From contig PMZR01000058.1 of assembly GCA_003170135.1 (NCBI GenBank), forward strand, positions 1 to 64,000: a stretch of 64,000 nucleotides of DNA. The letters are read 5' to 3'. Source of the stretch: Acidobacteriota bacterium. Lineage in GTDB: Bacteria > Acidobacteriota > Vicinamibacteria > Vicinamibacterales > Fen-181. A program made the position numbers and the translations under genes. The notes beneath the pieces are model-generated. The model was not told where the DNA came from. It ran no database searches and saw nothing but the letters and a program-made list of their open reading frames with translations. This document shows, piece by piece, positions 36,860-46,527 of this stretch (the stretch's first letter is position 1; each line of letters begins with the position of its first letter).

Positions 36860-39025
36860 TCAGGGCACGATTCGAAACGCCACCAGCACCTTGTCGGTCT
36901 TCTCGCCGCGGCGCACGGACACTTCGATCAGATAATCGCCCGGCGCGAGCGGCGCGAGCGCGAGTTCCGCGGTGGCAAACCGCTGGGCGCCCTCTTCGCG
37001 CTGCGCGGCCGTCACTGGCAGTGGCAGCGGCTGGCCTTTTCGATCGAGCAGTTGCGCCGCGTTCGACTCGATGACGCCGGCCAGGGGCACATCCACCTGG
37101 ATTCGTTCCGCCTTTCGGAACCGGAGATCAGCGGTCGGCTGGAAACCCGCGCCCGTGAACGGGCCGCGGCGGAACAGCATCGGCTGGCCCAGCATGCTCG
37201 AGGTGCTGCCGGACACGTCGGGCAGACTTACGCGCAGTTGCCCGCTTTCGTCCGCCGCTTTGCCCGACTTTCCCTGCAGGCGAACTTTCACGAGGTAATC
37301 GCCCGCTTTCATCTGCGCGTCAGACACCTGCACGCTGAAGCGAGGCGCGCTCGCGGTCGTCGTTGCGTGCGCGGTCGCCACCGTTTGGCCACCCGCCGCG
37401 GCGATCACGATCGTGGCCTCTCCCCCGCCGCTCCATTCCATTGTCCTTGCAGCCGCCGGGTCGAGTTCCCCGACGACCCACAGCAGCGGACGCCGCGGCT
37501 GGCCCTCGGGTGATGCGGCATCGAACCCGTAGCCGGCCGCAAGGCGCAGCGGCCGGTCCAGACGCTCCGTGCCAAGTGACGAAAGCGCATTGCCGCGGGT
37601 CTCCTCTTCCCGATCCCGTGGCGCCGCCGGCTTCGCGCGCGCTGACATCTCGGCCTCGGTCGGCGCGTTATACCCCGATCGCGCCCGGACCGTGACGCCC
37701 GGCCGCTTCACCCGCACCGCGATCTTGCGGAACTTGCCGTCCAACTTCGCATTCGTCGAGGTGTACCCGAGCAGGTAATAACTGCTCAGGTCGTCGCTGA
37801 TGCGCCGCAGGTTGCTCGCGAGGTCGCTGCCGAGAATCGGGACGCCGTCGGTCGCGTCGGCGAGCGTCTGCAACGTTTCGTACGGAGTCCGTCGCGCATC
37901 CGCGTCTCGCAACGGCGACAACTCTGCCCGCAGCTTCTCGGCTAATGTGCCCCCATTGTTGGCCATGGGGGAGACCTCGAGACCGCGCGGATGGATCGGG
38001 TAGAAGCTCGCGTTGCTGCGGTTTGCATCGGCAAGCATGTCCCGGAATTCGCGTTCGTCGTCGATGTCGGCCAGCATCATGCGGTCTCGATCGCAACTGG
38101 CGTGCGGGGCCGCATCGTGGGGGTCGCCCAGAACGGGCTGGCCCCCGGCGATCCCGATGGGCGGCGGGCCGATCGCGCGCCCTTCCGGCTGCGCCGTCAT
38201 CGTAGGGTCGGGTTTGAAGAGCCCCCACCCTTCGCTGACGACGAGAATCGCCTTGCGCTCCTCCCGCAGACCCTCAAGATGCCTGACGAGATTGTGCAGG
38301 GCGGTGATGACGATCCGTTCGCGGCGACGGGCGATCATCGACGCGACGACGTTTGGCTCGGACGGGTAGCAGACCTGGTAGTCGCGTTCGACGGCGTCCA
38401 GGTCGTCTCGAACGCCGCGGCGTTGCCATTCCCCGCCGGTGCGGAGCAACTCCTCGAATGACGACGGGCGGCGCATGAACGCGAGCGCGTCCATGGACAA
38501 TTCGGGGCGCGTGAGAGCGATGAGATCGTCGGGCCCGATGAGCTGTTGCAGGAACGCCGCAAGCGCGCGGCCGACGCGGCTGTCCGCGGTGGTCTGCTGC
38601 AGTTGGGCGCGACTCCTCCGCTGAACGTCGGCGCCCGCCGTGGTGTTGACCGTCGTTGCATCGACGCTGGTGTGGTAGCTGTCGAGGAATAACACGAACA
38701 GACGGTTGCGGGCGTCGGCGGCCGCCTGGTCGGATTCGGCAATGGAACGCGGCTCGGCGCGGTCGACCTCGGCTCCCGGCGCACGAATCGCCACGCGTTC
38801 GAACGTCTCGACGCGCTGCGGAATGCCGTCCTCGAGCACCTCGAACTCGGCCTGTTTCAGGTCGCCGACGATCTGGCCGTTGAGGCTCGGATACACGTCC
38901 ACGCGGACGAAGTTGACGCCGGTCTTGAAGGTCGGCTGCCGTTGGGGCGCCGGCGTCGTCGGCGTCTGCGCGGCGAGCGCTGTCGCAATCGCGAGGGCGC
39001 CGACCGCGGCAATGGCCAGTCGCAT
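36860..39025 (-). CDS. VWFA-related Acidobacterial domain protein, copy 1
   Basis: This exported protein of about 721 residues (signal MRLAIAAVGALAIATALAAQ) opens with the signature QPTFKTGVNFVRVDVYPSLN and FEVLEDGIPQRVETFE. The von Willebrand A-like part has a degenerate MIDAS (LFVLFLDSYHTSVDA) and the typical YYLLGYTSTNAKLDGKFRKI segment of TIGR03436. The C-terminal 200 residues are beta-rich. It is the last of four tandem paralogs on the minus strand. Function unknown; an adhesion or envelope role is inferred from the VWA fold. Confidence 0.9.
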   Translation of the reverse strand: MRLAIAAVGALAIATALAAQTPTTPAPQRQPTFKTGVNFVRVDVYPSLNGQIVGDLKQAEFEVLEDGIPQRVETFERVAIRAPGAEVDRAEPRSIAESDQAAADARNRLFVLFLDSYHTSVDATTVNTTAGADVQRRSRAQLQQTTADSRVGRALAAFLQQLIGPDDLIALTRPELSMDALAFMRRPSSFEELLRTGGEWQRRGVRDDLDAVERDYQVCYPSEPNVVASMIARRRERIVITALHNLVRHLEGLREERKAILVVSEGWGLFKPDPTMTAQPEGRAIGPPPIGIAGGQPVLGDPHDAAPHASCDRDRMMLADIDDEREFRDMLADANRSNASFYPIHPRGLEVSPMANNGGTLAEKLRAELSPLRDADARRTPYETLQTLADATDGVPILGSDLASNLRRISDDLSSYYLLGYTSTNAKLDGKFRKIAVRVKRPGVTVRARSGYNAPTEAEMSARAKPAAPRDREEETRGNALSSLGTERLDRPLRLAAGYGFDAASPEGQPRRPLLWVVGELDPAAARTMEWSGGGEATIVIAAAGGQTVATAHATTTASAPRFSVQVSDAQMKAGDYLVKVRLQGKSGKAADESGQLRVSLPDVSGSTSSMLGQPMLFRRGPFTGAGFQPTADLRFRKAERIQVDVPLAGVIESNAAQLLDRKGQPLPLPVTAAQREEGAQRFATAELALAPLAPGDYLIEVSVRRGEKTDKVLVAFRIVP

Positions 39026-39043
39026 GGCTGAGTGCATCTGTCT

Positions 39044-39071
39044 GAAGCCCGGAGCCTGGAGCCCGGAGCCC
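39044..39071. repeat. Heptanucleotide tandem array, GGAGCCY units
   Basis: GAAGCCC, GGAGCCT, GGAGCCC and GGAGCCC in exact 7-bp register separate VWFA copies 1 and 2. Related GGAGCC arrays lie in the other two gaps of the cluster. Confidence 0.85.
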
Positions 39072-39073
39072 TC

Positions 39074-41212
39074 CTACGGCACAATCCGAATCGCCGTCAG
39101 CACCTTCTCGGTCTTGTCGCCACGGCGCACGGCCAGCTCGATGACGTAGTCCCCTTGCGCGAGCGGGGCGAGCGTGAACTCGGCGACGGCCACCGGACGG
39201 CCCTCGTCCTCGCGACGCGCGGTCGTGGCCGGAATGGGCAGCGGCTGCCCTTTTCGATCGAGCAACTGCGCTGTCACCGAGTCCACGCCGGGTGGCAGCG
39301 GCAGCTCCACGCGGATCCTTTCAGCCCTGCGGAACCTGAGGTCAGCGGTGGGCTGGAACGCGGGCCCCGTGAACGGTCCACGTCGGAAGACGATCGGATC
39401 CCCCAGTCCGGCGGCCGCAGACGCCGACGCGTCGGGGATCCTGATTCGCACCTGCTCGGTCGCCGTCAGAACCGACCACGTCGCGTTCACGCGGGCGAAG
39501 TAATCTCCAGGCGGAAGCGCCACGTCGGGAAAGCGGACGAGGCAACTGCGCGCGGCCGACGACAATGTCGCGGTGCTCGACACCAGCGTATGGCCGTCGG
39601 GATCGAGAATCGACGCCACCAGATGTCCGCCTGCCGCCCAGCCGGGCTGGCGCGCCGCGGTGGCATCGAGCTCGACGACCACCACGGGAACCGCGGTGCG
39701 GCCCGCCTGACCCGGGCCCGGCCACATCCAGGCGCCGCGCAGGAGAATGACGCGTTCTGGCCGACCGCGATCGAGCGCGTTGAGCGCGGATTCGACCGCC
39801 AGCGCCGCGGGATCGGCCGGCGGAGCATTGGCGGCGTCCATCGCCTTCACTTCCGCCTCCGTCAGCGCGAGATATCCCCGCCGCGCGCGGACCTCGACAC
39901 CGGGGCGCTTCACGCGCACGGTGATCTTGCGGAACTTGCCGTCGTGCTTCGGGTTGGTCGAGTAGTACCCGAGCAGGTAGTAGCTGCTCAGGTCGTCGGA
40001 GATCCGGCGCAGGTTCTTTGCGAAGTCGTTGCTGTTGATGATGGCGACGCCGTCGGTGGCGCCCGCAAGCGTCTGGAGCGAATCGAGGCGCCCGCGAAGA
40101 ATACTCTGGTCGGTCGACAGCGACCTGCCCAGTACCGGCACGGCCGAGTCGAATACCGGCAGGCCGCGTGGATCGATCGGGTAGAAGCTGGCGTTCGCCC
40201 GGTTCGCTTCATCGAGCAGGTCGCGGAACTCGCGCGCGTCATCCATCTGCGCCAGCACCATGCGATCGCGATCGCAGTCAGCCCGGGCGACTCCTGCGCG
40301 CGGATCGCCGATGGTCGGCTGCCCCCCGGCGATGCCGATCTGCGGCGGGCCGGGCACCCGGCCGCCACTCGCGCCGGGCATCAGGCTGTTGTCACGCACG
40401 AAGAGCTGCCACCCCTCCGTGACGACGAGGATCGCCTTTCGCTCTTCACGCAGACCCTGGAGATGGCTCACCAGGCCGCGAAGCGCGCTGAGCACCATCC
40501 GCTCGCGTCGCCGCGCGATCATCTCCGCGACCGCCGCGCGCTCGCCCGGATAGCACGCCTGGTACTCGCGTTCGATCTCGTCGAGATCCCCCACGACGAG
40601 GTCATCCGCCGGGAGCCGGCGCTGCCAGGCGCCGCCCGTGAACAGGAGATCCTCGAACGACGCCGGCCGGCGCGTAAAGGTGAGCGCGGTGACAGACGAC
40701 TCCGGCCGCATCAAGGCGATCAGATCGTCCGGGCCGATGAGTTGCCGCAAAAACGTCGCAAGCGCGTGGCCAATCCGGCTATCCGACCCGTTGGCCGACG
40801 CCCGTGCCGGCCTGTCGCTCCCGCCTGCCGCGGTCCTGACATTGACGGTCGTCGCATCGACGCTCGTGTGGTACGTGTCGAGGAACAGCACGAACAGACG
40901 GTTGCGCGCGTCAGCGGCCGCATCGTTCGACTCGCGCACGGTTGTCGGCTCGCTGCGCTCGACCTCGGGGCCTGGTGTCCGAATGGCGACGTACTCGAAC
41001 GTCTCGAGGCGCTGCGGCACGCCGTCCTCCAGCAGCTCGAACTCGTCTCGCCGGAGATCGGTCACCGCCCGGCCCTTGAGCGTCGGATACACGTCCGCGC
41101 GAACGAGGTTGATGCCGGTGCGGAAGGTCGGCTGCTGCAAAGCCGCCGGCGCCTGCGCGGCGAGCGCGGCGGCAAGAGCGAGCGCGACGACGGCGGCAAT
41201 TGCCAGTCGCAT
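39074..41212 (-). CDS. VWFA-related Acidobacterial domain protein, copy 2
   Basis: This protein of about 712 residues is built as copy 1 (signal MRLAIAAVVALALAAALAAQ; QPTFRTGINLVRADVYPTLKG; FELLEDGVPQRLETFEYV). The degenerate MIDAS reads LFVLFLDTYHTSVDATTV, and SSYYLLGYYSTNPKHDGKFRK is conserved. The C-terminal part has a Gly/Ala-rich linker region more diverged from its neighbours, suggesting functional divergence. The signal peptide is nearly identical to that of copy 1, consistent with recent duplication. Confidence 0.9.
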   Translation of the reverse strand: MRLAIAAVVALALAAALAAQAPAALQQPTFRTGINLVRADVYPTLKGRAVTDLRRDEFELLEDGVPQRLETFEYVAIRTPGPEVERSEPTTVRESNDAAADARNRLFVLFLDTYHTSVDATTVNVRTAAGGSDRPARASANGSDSRIGHALATFLRQLIGPDDLIALMRPESSVTALTFTRRPASFEDLLFTGGAWQRRLPADDLVVGDLDEIEREYQACYPGERAAVAEMIARRRERMVLSALRGLVSHLQGLREERKAILVVTEGWQLFVRDNSLMPGASGGRVPGPPQIGIAGGQPTIGDPRAGVARADCDRDRMVLAQMDDAREFRDLLDEANRANASFYPIDPRGLPVFDSAVPVLGRSLSTDQSILRGRLDSLQTLAGATDGVAIINSNDFAKNLRRISDDLSSYYLLGYYSTNPKHDGKFRKITVRVKRPGVEVRARRGYLALTEAEVKAMDAANAPPADPAALAVESALNALDRGRPERVILLRGAWMWPGPGQAGRTAVPVVVVELDATAARQPGWAAGGHLVASILDPDGHTLVSSTATLSSAARSCLVRFPDVALPPGDYFARVNATWSVLTATEQVRIRIPDASASAAAGLGDPIVFRRGPFTGPAFQPTADLRFRRAERIRVELPLPPGVDSVTAQLLDRKGQPLPIPATTARREDEGRPVAVAEFTLAPLAQGDYVIELAVRRGDKTEKVLTAIRIVP

Positions 41213-41214
41213 GT

Positions 41215-41278
41215 TCAAGAAGGCTCCGGGCTTGAGGCTCCGGGCTCCAGACAACGATGAGGCTCCGGACTGGAGCCT
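41215..41278. repeat. Heptanucleotide array, GGCTCCG/GGCTCCA units
   Basis: GGCTCCG, GGCTTGA, GGCTCCG, GGCTCCA and later GGCTCCG units, the reverse-complement orientation of the neighbouring GGAGCC arrays, separate VWFA copies 2 and 3. Confidence 0.8.
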
Positions 41279-41279
41279 G

Positions 41280-43358
41280 CTACGGCACGATCCGGAACGC
41301 CGTCAGCACTTTCTCGGTCTTCTCCCCGCGCCGTACCGCCACCTCGATCAGATAGTCGCCGGGCGCGAGCGGCGCGAGCGCGAGCTCGGCGGTGGCAAAC
41401 CGCCGTGCGGCGTCCTCCCGCTGACCGACCGTCACCGGCAGCGGCATCGGCTGGCCGCGGCGATCGAGGAGTCTGGCCGAGGGCGCGTCCGGCGCGGCGG
41501 CGAGCGGCACGTCCACGCGAATCCGCTCCGCCTTCCGGAAGCGGAGGTCGGCCGTCGCCTGGAAGCCGGCACCCGTAAACGGCCCGCGCCGGAACAACAG
41601 CGGCTGGCCGAGCACCGGCGCCGCCGGCCCCGACAGATCCGGCAGCGTGATCCGCACCTGGTCGCTGGCGTCGGCCGCCGCGCCCGCCTTGCCCTGCAGC
41701 CGCACCTTCACGAGATAGTCGCCGGGCGTCACTCGCGCGTCGAGCGCCGGCACGGCGAACCGCGGAACGGTCGCCGTGATGGTGGCATGCTCGGTCGCGA
41801 CCGTCTGTCCGGCGACCGAACTCACGATGATTGTCGCCTCGCCTCCGGCGCTCCATTCCATCTGGCGCGCCGCCGCCAGGTCGAGCTCGCCCGTGATCCA
41901 CAGCAGCGGCCGGCGGGCCTGCCCTTCGCCCGTGCCCTCGAAGAGGTACCCGGCCGTCACGTGCAGCGGCCGATCGGGCCGCTCGGTGCCGAGCCTGGAC
42001 AACGCCGTGTCGCGCAACTCTGCTTCCGGATCGCGCGGGGCCTCGGCGCGCGCGCGCGATGTCAGTTCGGCCTCCGTGGGCGCCAGGTAGCCGCGTCGCG
42101 CACGCACGGTCACGCCCGGGCGCTTCACCCGCACCGTGATAGTTCGGAACCTGCCGTCGAACTTCGAGTTCGTCGAGGTGTAGCCGAGCAGGTAATACGA
42201 AGACAGATCGTCGCGGATGCGTTTCAGGCCGGGCGCGAAATCGTTGCTCTGCGTGACGGGAATCCCGTCGGTGGCGGTCGCCAGCGTCGTGAGCGAATCG
42301 GATCGCCGATTCATGTTCGACTCCGGCGTCAGCCCGCGCGGATCGACCGGGTAGAAGCTGACGTTCGCGCGATTCGCGTCGTCCAGCATCTGGCGGAAGT
42401 TGCGTTCGTTGTCGATGCGGGCGAGCATCAGCCGGTCCCGTTCGCACTCCGAGACCATCACGTTGCCGTTGCGCGGGTCGGAGCCGAGCGTCGGCTGGCC
42501 TGTGCTGCCGATGGTGATGGGCGGCGGGCCGGGCACTTCCCCGCGCCGCGGCCGGGCCATGCTCTCGTCCGGCGTGTAGAGACGCCACCCTTCGCTGACC
42601 ACGATGACCGCCTTCCGGCCTTCGCGAAGGTTCTGCAGGTGCGTCACCAGGCTGTGCAGGCCGTCGAGCATCAGCAGCTCGCGGCGCCGCGCGATCATCT
42701 TCGGCGCCATGTCCGCCTCGGGTGACCCGGGCGGGTAGCACGCCTCGTACTTCCGCTCGGTGTCGTCCAGCTCGCCCTCGAGGAACCGCTTCTGCCAGTC
42801 CGCGCCGGAAAGCAGGAAGTCCATGAACGACGAGGGCCGGCGCGTGAACGTCAGAGTTTCGACCGGCATTTCCGGTCTCATGACGCCGACAAGATCGTCC
42901 GGGCCGATGAGCTCGTCCAGGAACGTCACCAGCGCGCGGCCCACCGCCTTCGGGTCATACGTGCCAAAGCTCGCGCTGCCCCCCTGGTAGCCGGCCGTGT
43001 GCAGCGTGTCGAAGAACAGGACGAACAGCCGGTTCCTGGGGTCCGCGGCCGCTTCGTCCGATTCCGCCTGGCTCCTCGGGTCGCCGCGTTCGGCCTCGAT
43101 CCCCGGCGCGCGCGCGACGATCTGTTCGAACGTCTCGATGCTCTGCGGCACGTTGTCTTCGAGGACGTCGAAGTCGCCCTGCTTCAGGTCGGACACGATC
43201 CGGCCGTTGGCGCTCGGGTACACGTCGACGCGCACGAAGTTCACGCCTGTCTTGAACGTCGGCTTCTGCTGAGAGGCCGGCGCCGGCGTCTGCGGGGTCT
43301 GCGCGGCGAGGACGACGGCCAGCGCAGCGGCGAGGGTGAGGGCGAGGACAAATCTCAT
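41280..43358 (-). CDS. VWFA-related Acidobacterial domain protein, copy 3
   Basis: This is a 692-residue paralog (signal MRFVLALTLAAALAVVLAAQ; QKPTFKTGVNFVRVDVYPSA; FDVLEDNVPQSIETFE). The MIDAS-like site is changed to LFVLFFDTLHTAGYQGGSAS, losing the usual DxSxS/DxYHTS spacing. The family segment SSYYLLGYTSTNSKFDGRFR is present. Same C-terminal beta-rich domain as copies 1-2. Metal binding by the A-domain is doubtful here. Confidence 0.9.
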   Translation of the reverse strand: MRFVLALTLAAALAVVLAAQTPQTPAPASQQKPTFKTGVNFVRVDVYPSANGRIVSDLKQGDFDVLEDNVPQSIETFEQIVARAPGIEAERGDPRSQAESDEAAADPRNRLFVLFFDTLHTAGYQGGSASFGTYDPKAVGRALVTFLDELIGPDDLVGVMRPEMPVETLTFTRRPSSFMDFLLSGADWQKRFLEGELDDTERKYEACYPPGSPEADMAPKMIARRRELLMLDGLHSLVTHLQNLREGRKAVIVVSEGWRLYTPDESMARPRRGEVPGPPPITIGSTGQPTLGSDPRNGNVMVSECERDRLMLARIDNERNFRQMLDDANRANVSFYPVDPRGLTPESNMNRRSDSLTTLATATDGIPVTQSNDFAPGLKRIRDDLSSYYLLGYTSTNSKFDGRFRTITVRVKRPGVTVRARRGYLAPTEAELTSRARAEAPRDPEAELRDTALSRLGTERPDRPLHVTAGYLFEGTGEGQARRPLLWITGELDLAAARQMEWSAGGEATIIVSSVAGQTVATEHATITATVPRFAVPALDARVTPGDYLVKVRLQGKAGAAADASDQVRITLPDLSGPAAPVLGQPLLFRRGPFTGAGFQATADLRFRKAERIRVDVPLAAAPDAPSARLLDRRGQPMPLPVTVGQREDAARRFATAELALAPLAPGDYLIEVAVRRGEKTEKVLTAFRIVP

Positions 43359-43362
43359 ACCT

Positions 43363-43409
43363 GGAGCCTTATCGTGGCCCGGAGCCTGGATCTCCGGAGC
43401 CTGGAGCCT
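43363..43409. repeat. Degenerate GGAGCCT heptamer array
   Basis: GGAGCCT occurs at 43363, 43381, 43396 and 43403, with non-unit sequence between the first copies. It lies between VWFA copies 3 and 4. Confidence 0.75.
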
Positions 43410-43410
43410 C

Positions 43411-45582
43411 TTATTGAGACATCACCCGGAACGCCACGTACAGCTTCTTGTCCGGCGCGGCGGCAACGGCCATCTCCATCACGTAGTCGCCCGGCGCCAC
43501 GTTCGCGAGCGCGATCGTGGCCGTCGCGAGGCGGCCGCCGTTGCGCTCGACGATCGTGACGGGAATCGGCTGGCCGAGCATGTGTCCGCCGCGATCCACC
43601 AGGCGCAGGGTGGGCGCATCCGTTGCGCCGGCGACCGGCACCTCGACGCGCAGGATCTCCCGCCGCGTGAACCGGACATCGGCGGTCGGCTGAAACTCGC
43701 TGCGCGGCGTGTTCGGCCGCCGGGACAGCAAGGGCTGTCCCAGCGCCGATTCGGACGAGGACGGGGCCCCGGGCACGGTCGCGGCCGTCCGTTCGTCGAA
43801 CACGGTCTCGCCGTCGGCGGCGTAGGCTTTCGCCAGCACCTCATACCCGCCGGCAGACAGCGTCCCCGTCGCGGGAAACGCGACGCTGAATGCCGCGTGC
43901 GAGGGTTCCAGCGAGACCGGCAACGTCCCGGCCGCTTTCCCGTCGGCGGAGGTGACCGTCAGTTCCGCGCGCCATCCGCGCCGCCACTCGTCTCGCCGGG
44001 CCTGGGCGCTGTCGAGTTCGCCCACGATCCGCAACTGCCAGCCGTTCGCGGCCTGGTTCCACTCCGGCGTGACGGCGACGTGGAACGGCGCGTCCGATCG
44101 GAGCCGCGCCAGCGGCGCAAGCGCAGCGAGAATGGGCGGCGGCACGAGATCGGGCAGCGCAGCCGACGCCGCGGCGCCGGCTTCGGCCGGAATCACGGCC
44201 CGGTATCCCTGGCGCGCGCGCACGTTGACGCCCTTGCGCTTGACGTTGACGGAGATCTTGCGGAAGCTGCCGTCCCTCTTCGGGTTGGTCGAGTAATAGC
44301 CGAGCAGGTAATAGGACGAGAGCGTGTCGGAGATGTCCTTGAGGCCCTTCTCGAAATCGTCCATGTTGAGGATGGCCCGGCCGTTGGTGTCCTTGGAGAG
44401 CTGCGTCAGCGCCTCGTGCCAGAGCATCCTGTCGTGCTGGATGGCCGGAAAGTCGCCCGACAGCAAATGGTCGCCCGGGCGACTGGGATCCCCCCACTGG
44501 CGCTGGTACTTCCGCGTATCCTCGTCGATGTCGGCGCCGGGGCGATTGTAGGTGACGAGCGGGTGCGCGTAGACGGAGTAGAAGGCGACGTTGGCGCGCC
44601 TGGCGTCGTTGATGATCGATCGGAACCAGCCGTCGAAATCCCTGTCCGCCAGCGCGAGCCGCTCCTCGTGGCAGACGGTGTCGTCCTCGCCGATGATGCC
44701 CGAGCGCGGATCCCGATAGTTCATGATGCGGGGGGGCGGGTCCCAGCCGCGCGTCACCACCAGGACCGCCTTGCGTTCCTCGCGCACCATTTCGAGGTTG
44801 CCCATCAGCTCGTGGAGCGTGGTGAAGGTCCGATAGAGACGATAGCGCAGCCGCATCGTCTCCTCGATTTCAGGCCCCTCCGGAAAACAGGCCTCGAAGT
44901 GATTCAGTTCGGGCGGCCGCTGGCCGGTGACGTACGCCGTGAACGAGTGGGTGGCGAGTTCTTCGATGGCCGCCTTCCGGTCCATGAACGTCAGCGACGC
45001 CGCCCACATGTCCGGCGTCAGCACCGCGACGCGATCCTCGTCGCCCACGACCCGGTTGACGATTTCGCCCAGTGCCGTCCGGAACATGCCATCGTCGGGA
45101 ACGGGCGGCGGCAGCACGACCGGGAACCGGAACGGCTCGGGCTGGTAGGAGGGCCGGTCGCGCTCGCGCCGTTCGAGGCGCTCGCGATCGACCCAGGGCA
45201 GATGATAGGTGTCGACAAAGAGCACGAACATCCGGCCGCGTGTCTCGGGCTCGCCGGGGGCGCGCCCGGTGACGACCTGCCCCTTGTGGACGTACTCGAA
45301 CGTCTCCACCTTCTGCCGGACGCCGTCCTCGAGGACGTCGAAATCGGCGGCACGCAGGTCCTCGACAGGCCGGCCGTCCGAGGTCACGTAGGCGTCAACG
45401 CGAACGAGATTCGCTTCGGCGCGGAACCGCGGAATCTGCGGCTGCGGTGCCTGCTGCGTCGATTGTGCGTGGAGTACGACAAGGCCGGCGAGGATGGCGG
45501 CCGCTGCCGCCACCGGACGGATCGAAGCGCGAGGCCCGGCCATGCCCAGCACGTGGGCGACGAATCGGCTTCCTCCCGCCAT
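43411..45582 (-). CDS. VWFA-related Acidobacterial domain protein, copy 4 (first in the cluster)
   Basis: This 723-residue paralog is the most diverged of the four (RFRAEANLVRVDAYVTSDG; FDVLEDGVRQKVETFEYV; MFVLFVDTYHLPWVDRERL). The MIDAS-like loop is altered again. SSYYLLGYYSTNPKRDGSFRKI is retained, and the C-terminal half is beta-rich. It is the promoter-proximal gene of the cluster. The start at 45582 follows an AGGGAG ribosome site, with an ATG at 45543 as alternative. A TATACT-like -10 (45613-45618, minus strand) may drive the cluster. Confidence 0.88.
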   Translation of the reverse strand: MAGGSRFVAHVLGMAGPRASIRPVAAAAAILAGLVVLHAQSTQQAPQPQIPRFRAEANLVRVDAYVTSDGRPVEDLRAADFDVLEDGVRQKVETFEYVHKGQVVTGRAPGEPETRGRMFVLFVDTYHLPWVDRERLERRERDRPSYQPEPFRFPVVLPPPVPDDGMFRTALGEIVNRVVGDEDRVAVLTPDMWAASLTFMDRKAAIEELATHSFTAYVTGQRPPELNHFEACFPEGPEIEETMRLRYRLYRTFTTLHELMGNLEMVREERKAVLVVTRGWDPPPRIMNYRDPRSGIIGEDDTVCHEERLALADRDFDGWFRSIINDARRANVAFYSVYAHPLVTYNRPGADIDEDTRKYQRQWGDPSRPGDHLLSGDFPAIQHDRMLWHEALTQLSKDTNGRAILNMDDFEKGLKDISDTLSSYYLLGYYSTNPKRDGSFRKISVNVKRKGVNVRARQGYRAVIPAEAGAAASAALPDLVPPPILAALAPLARLRSDAPFHVAVTPEWNQAANGWQLRIVGELDSAQARRDEWRRGWRAELTVTSADGKAAGTLPVSLEPSHAAFSVAFPATGTLSAGGYEVLAKAYAADGETVFDERTAATVPGAPSSSESALGQPLLSRRPNTPRSEFQPTADVRFTRREILRVEVPVAGATDAPTLRLVDRGGHMLGQPIPVTIVERNGGRLATATIALANVAPGDYVMEMAVAAAPDKKLYVAFRVMSQ

Positions 45583-45638
45583 GGTCTCCCTGGAGTGTAC
45601 GCTGGCACCGCCAGTATATCAGGGGAGGACGGGAAGAA

Positions 45639-45666
45639 GTCCGGAGTCCGGGGTCCGAAGTCCGAG
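45639..45666. repeat. Heptanucleotide tandem array, GTCCGRN units
   Basis: GTCCGGA, GTCCGGG, GTCCGAA and GTCCGAG in exact register lie between the VWFA cluster and the acyltransferase gene. Apart from orientation the unit is the same as the array in the moaC start region. Confidence 0.85.
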
Positions 45667-45733
45667 GGCAGGCCGACTGTCTCCACGGCAAGGCGTCTAC
45701 CGTCTACCCCTGCCGGCTGCCGACCCGGCCCGC

Positions 45734-46516
45734 TCAGTTCACCGGGCCCTCGCCGAGGAGCGCTTCGATGCGTGCGCGCACTTCAACCACCAGGCGATCG
45801 CGATCGGCGACGGTCATCCCCCGGGTGTCCACGGGACGGCCGATGCGGACGCTGACGGTCACCGGCCGGATGATCGCGCTGCCCTTCCTCATCGCATCGC
45901 GCGCGCCCGTGATGGCCACCGGCACGATTGGCGCCTGCCCGAGAATCGCCAGGACGAAGCCGCCCTTCTTGAACGGGAGCAGCTCGCCGGTCCGGCTTCT
46001 CGTGCCCTCGGCAAAGATCAGGAACGACTCGCCCTGCCGCACGAACCCGGCCGCGCGTTCGATGGCCCGCGCCGCCTGCCGGCGGTCGGTCCGATCGATG
46101 GCGACGAAGCGAGCCATGCGTATCGCGTGCGAGAGAATCGGAATCCTGTCGAACTCCACCTTGTAGAGCATCTGCAGCCGGCGGTGCAGCGTCAGGAAGA
46201 GCAGGGGCGGATCGACGTTGCTCTGGTGGTTCGAACAGAAGACGACGCCGTCGGAGGGCACGCGGTCGCGGCCGGCGACGCGCCAGCGGATCCCAACGAT
46301 GGCGAGCGCCAGCGTCACGCCGATTCGCCCGGGCACGAACAGCACGCTGCGCGCCCGGAACAGGAGGGCCAGCAGGATGGCGATCGGTGCGACCACGAGC
46401 ACGTACAACGACACGACGACATAGGCGACAATCGAGCGCAGGAGTGCAACGGCCGTCTCGAGAGGGGTCGCGCGGGTGTTGGACGCGTGGATGGTGCCGG
46501 TTGTGGTGTCGGTCAT
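45734..46516 (-). CDS. plsC: 1-acyl-glycerol-3-phosphate O-acyltransferase
   Basis: This 260-residue PlsC-family enzyme has the N-terminal membrane anchor VVVSLYVLVVAPIAILLALLF, the catalytic box CSNHQSNVDPP (NHxxxxD), the acyl-acceptor motif FAEGTRSRTG, and VPVAITGARD. It acylates lysophosphatidic acid at the inner membrane to make phosphatidic acid. Length is normal. It is read away from carD and behind carD's terminator. Confidence 0.9.
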   Translation of the reverse strand: MTDTTTGTIHASNTRATPLETAVALLRSIVAYVVVSLYVLVVAPIAILLALLFRARSVLFVPGRIGVTLALAIVGIRWRVAGRDRVPSDGVVFCSNHQSNVDPPLLFLTLHRRLQMLYKVEFDRIPILSHAIRMARFVAIDRTDRRQAARAIERAAGFVRQGESFLIFAEGTRSRTGELLPFKKGGFVLAILGQAPIVPVAITGARDAMRKGSAIIRPVTVSVRIGRPVDTRGMTVADRDRLVVEVRARIEALLGEGPVN

Positions 46517-46527
46517 GGCAAAGAAAA

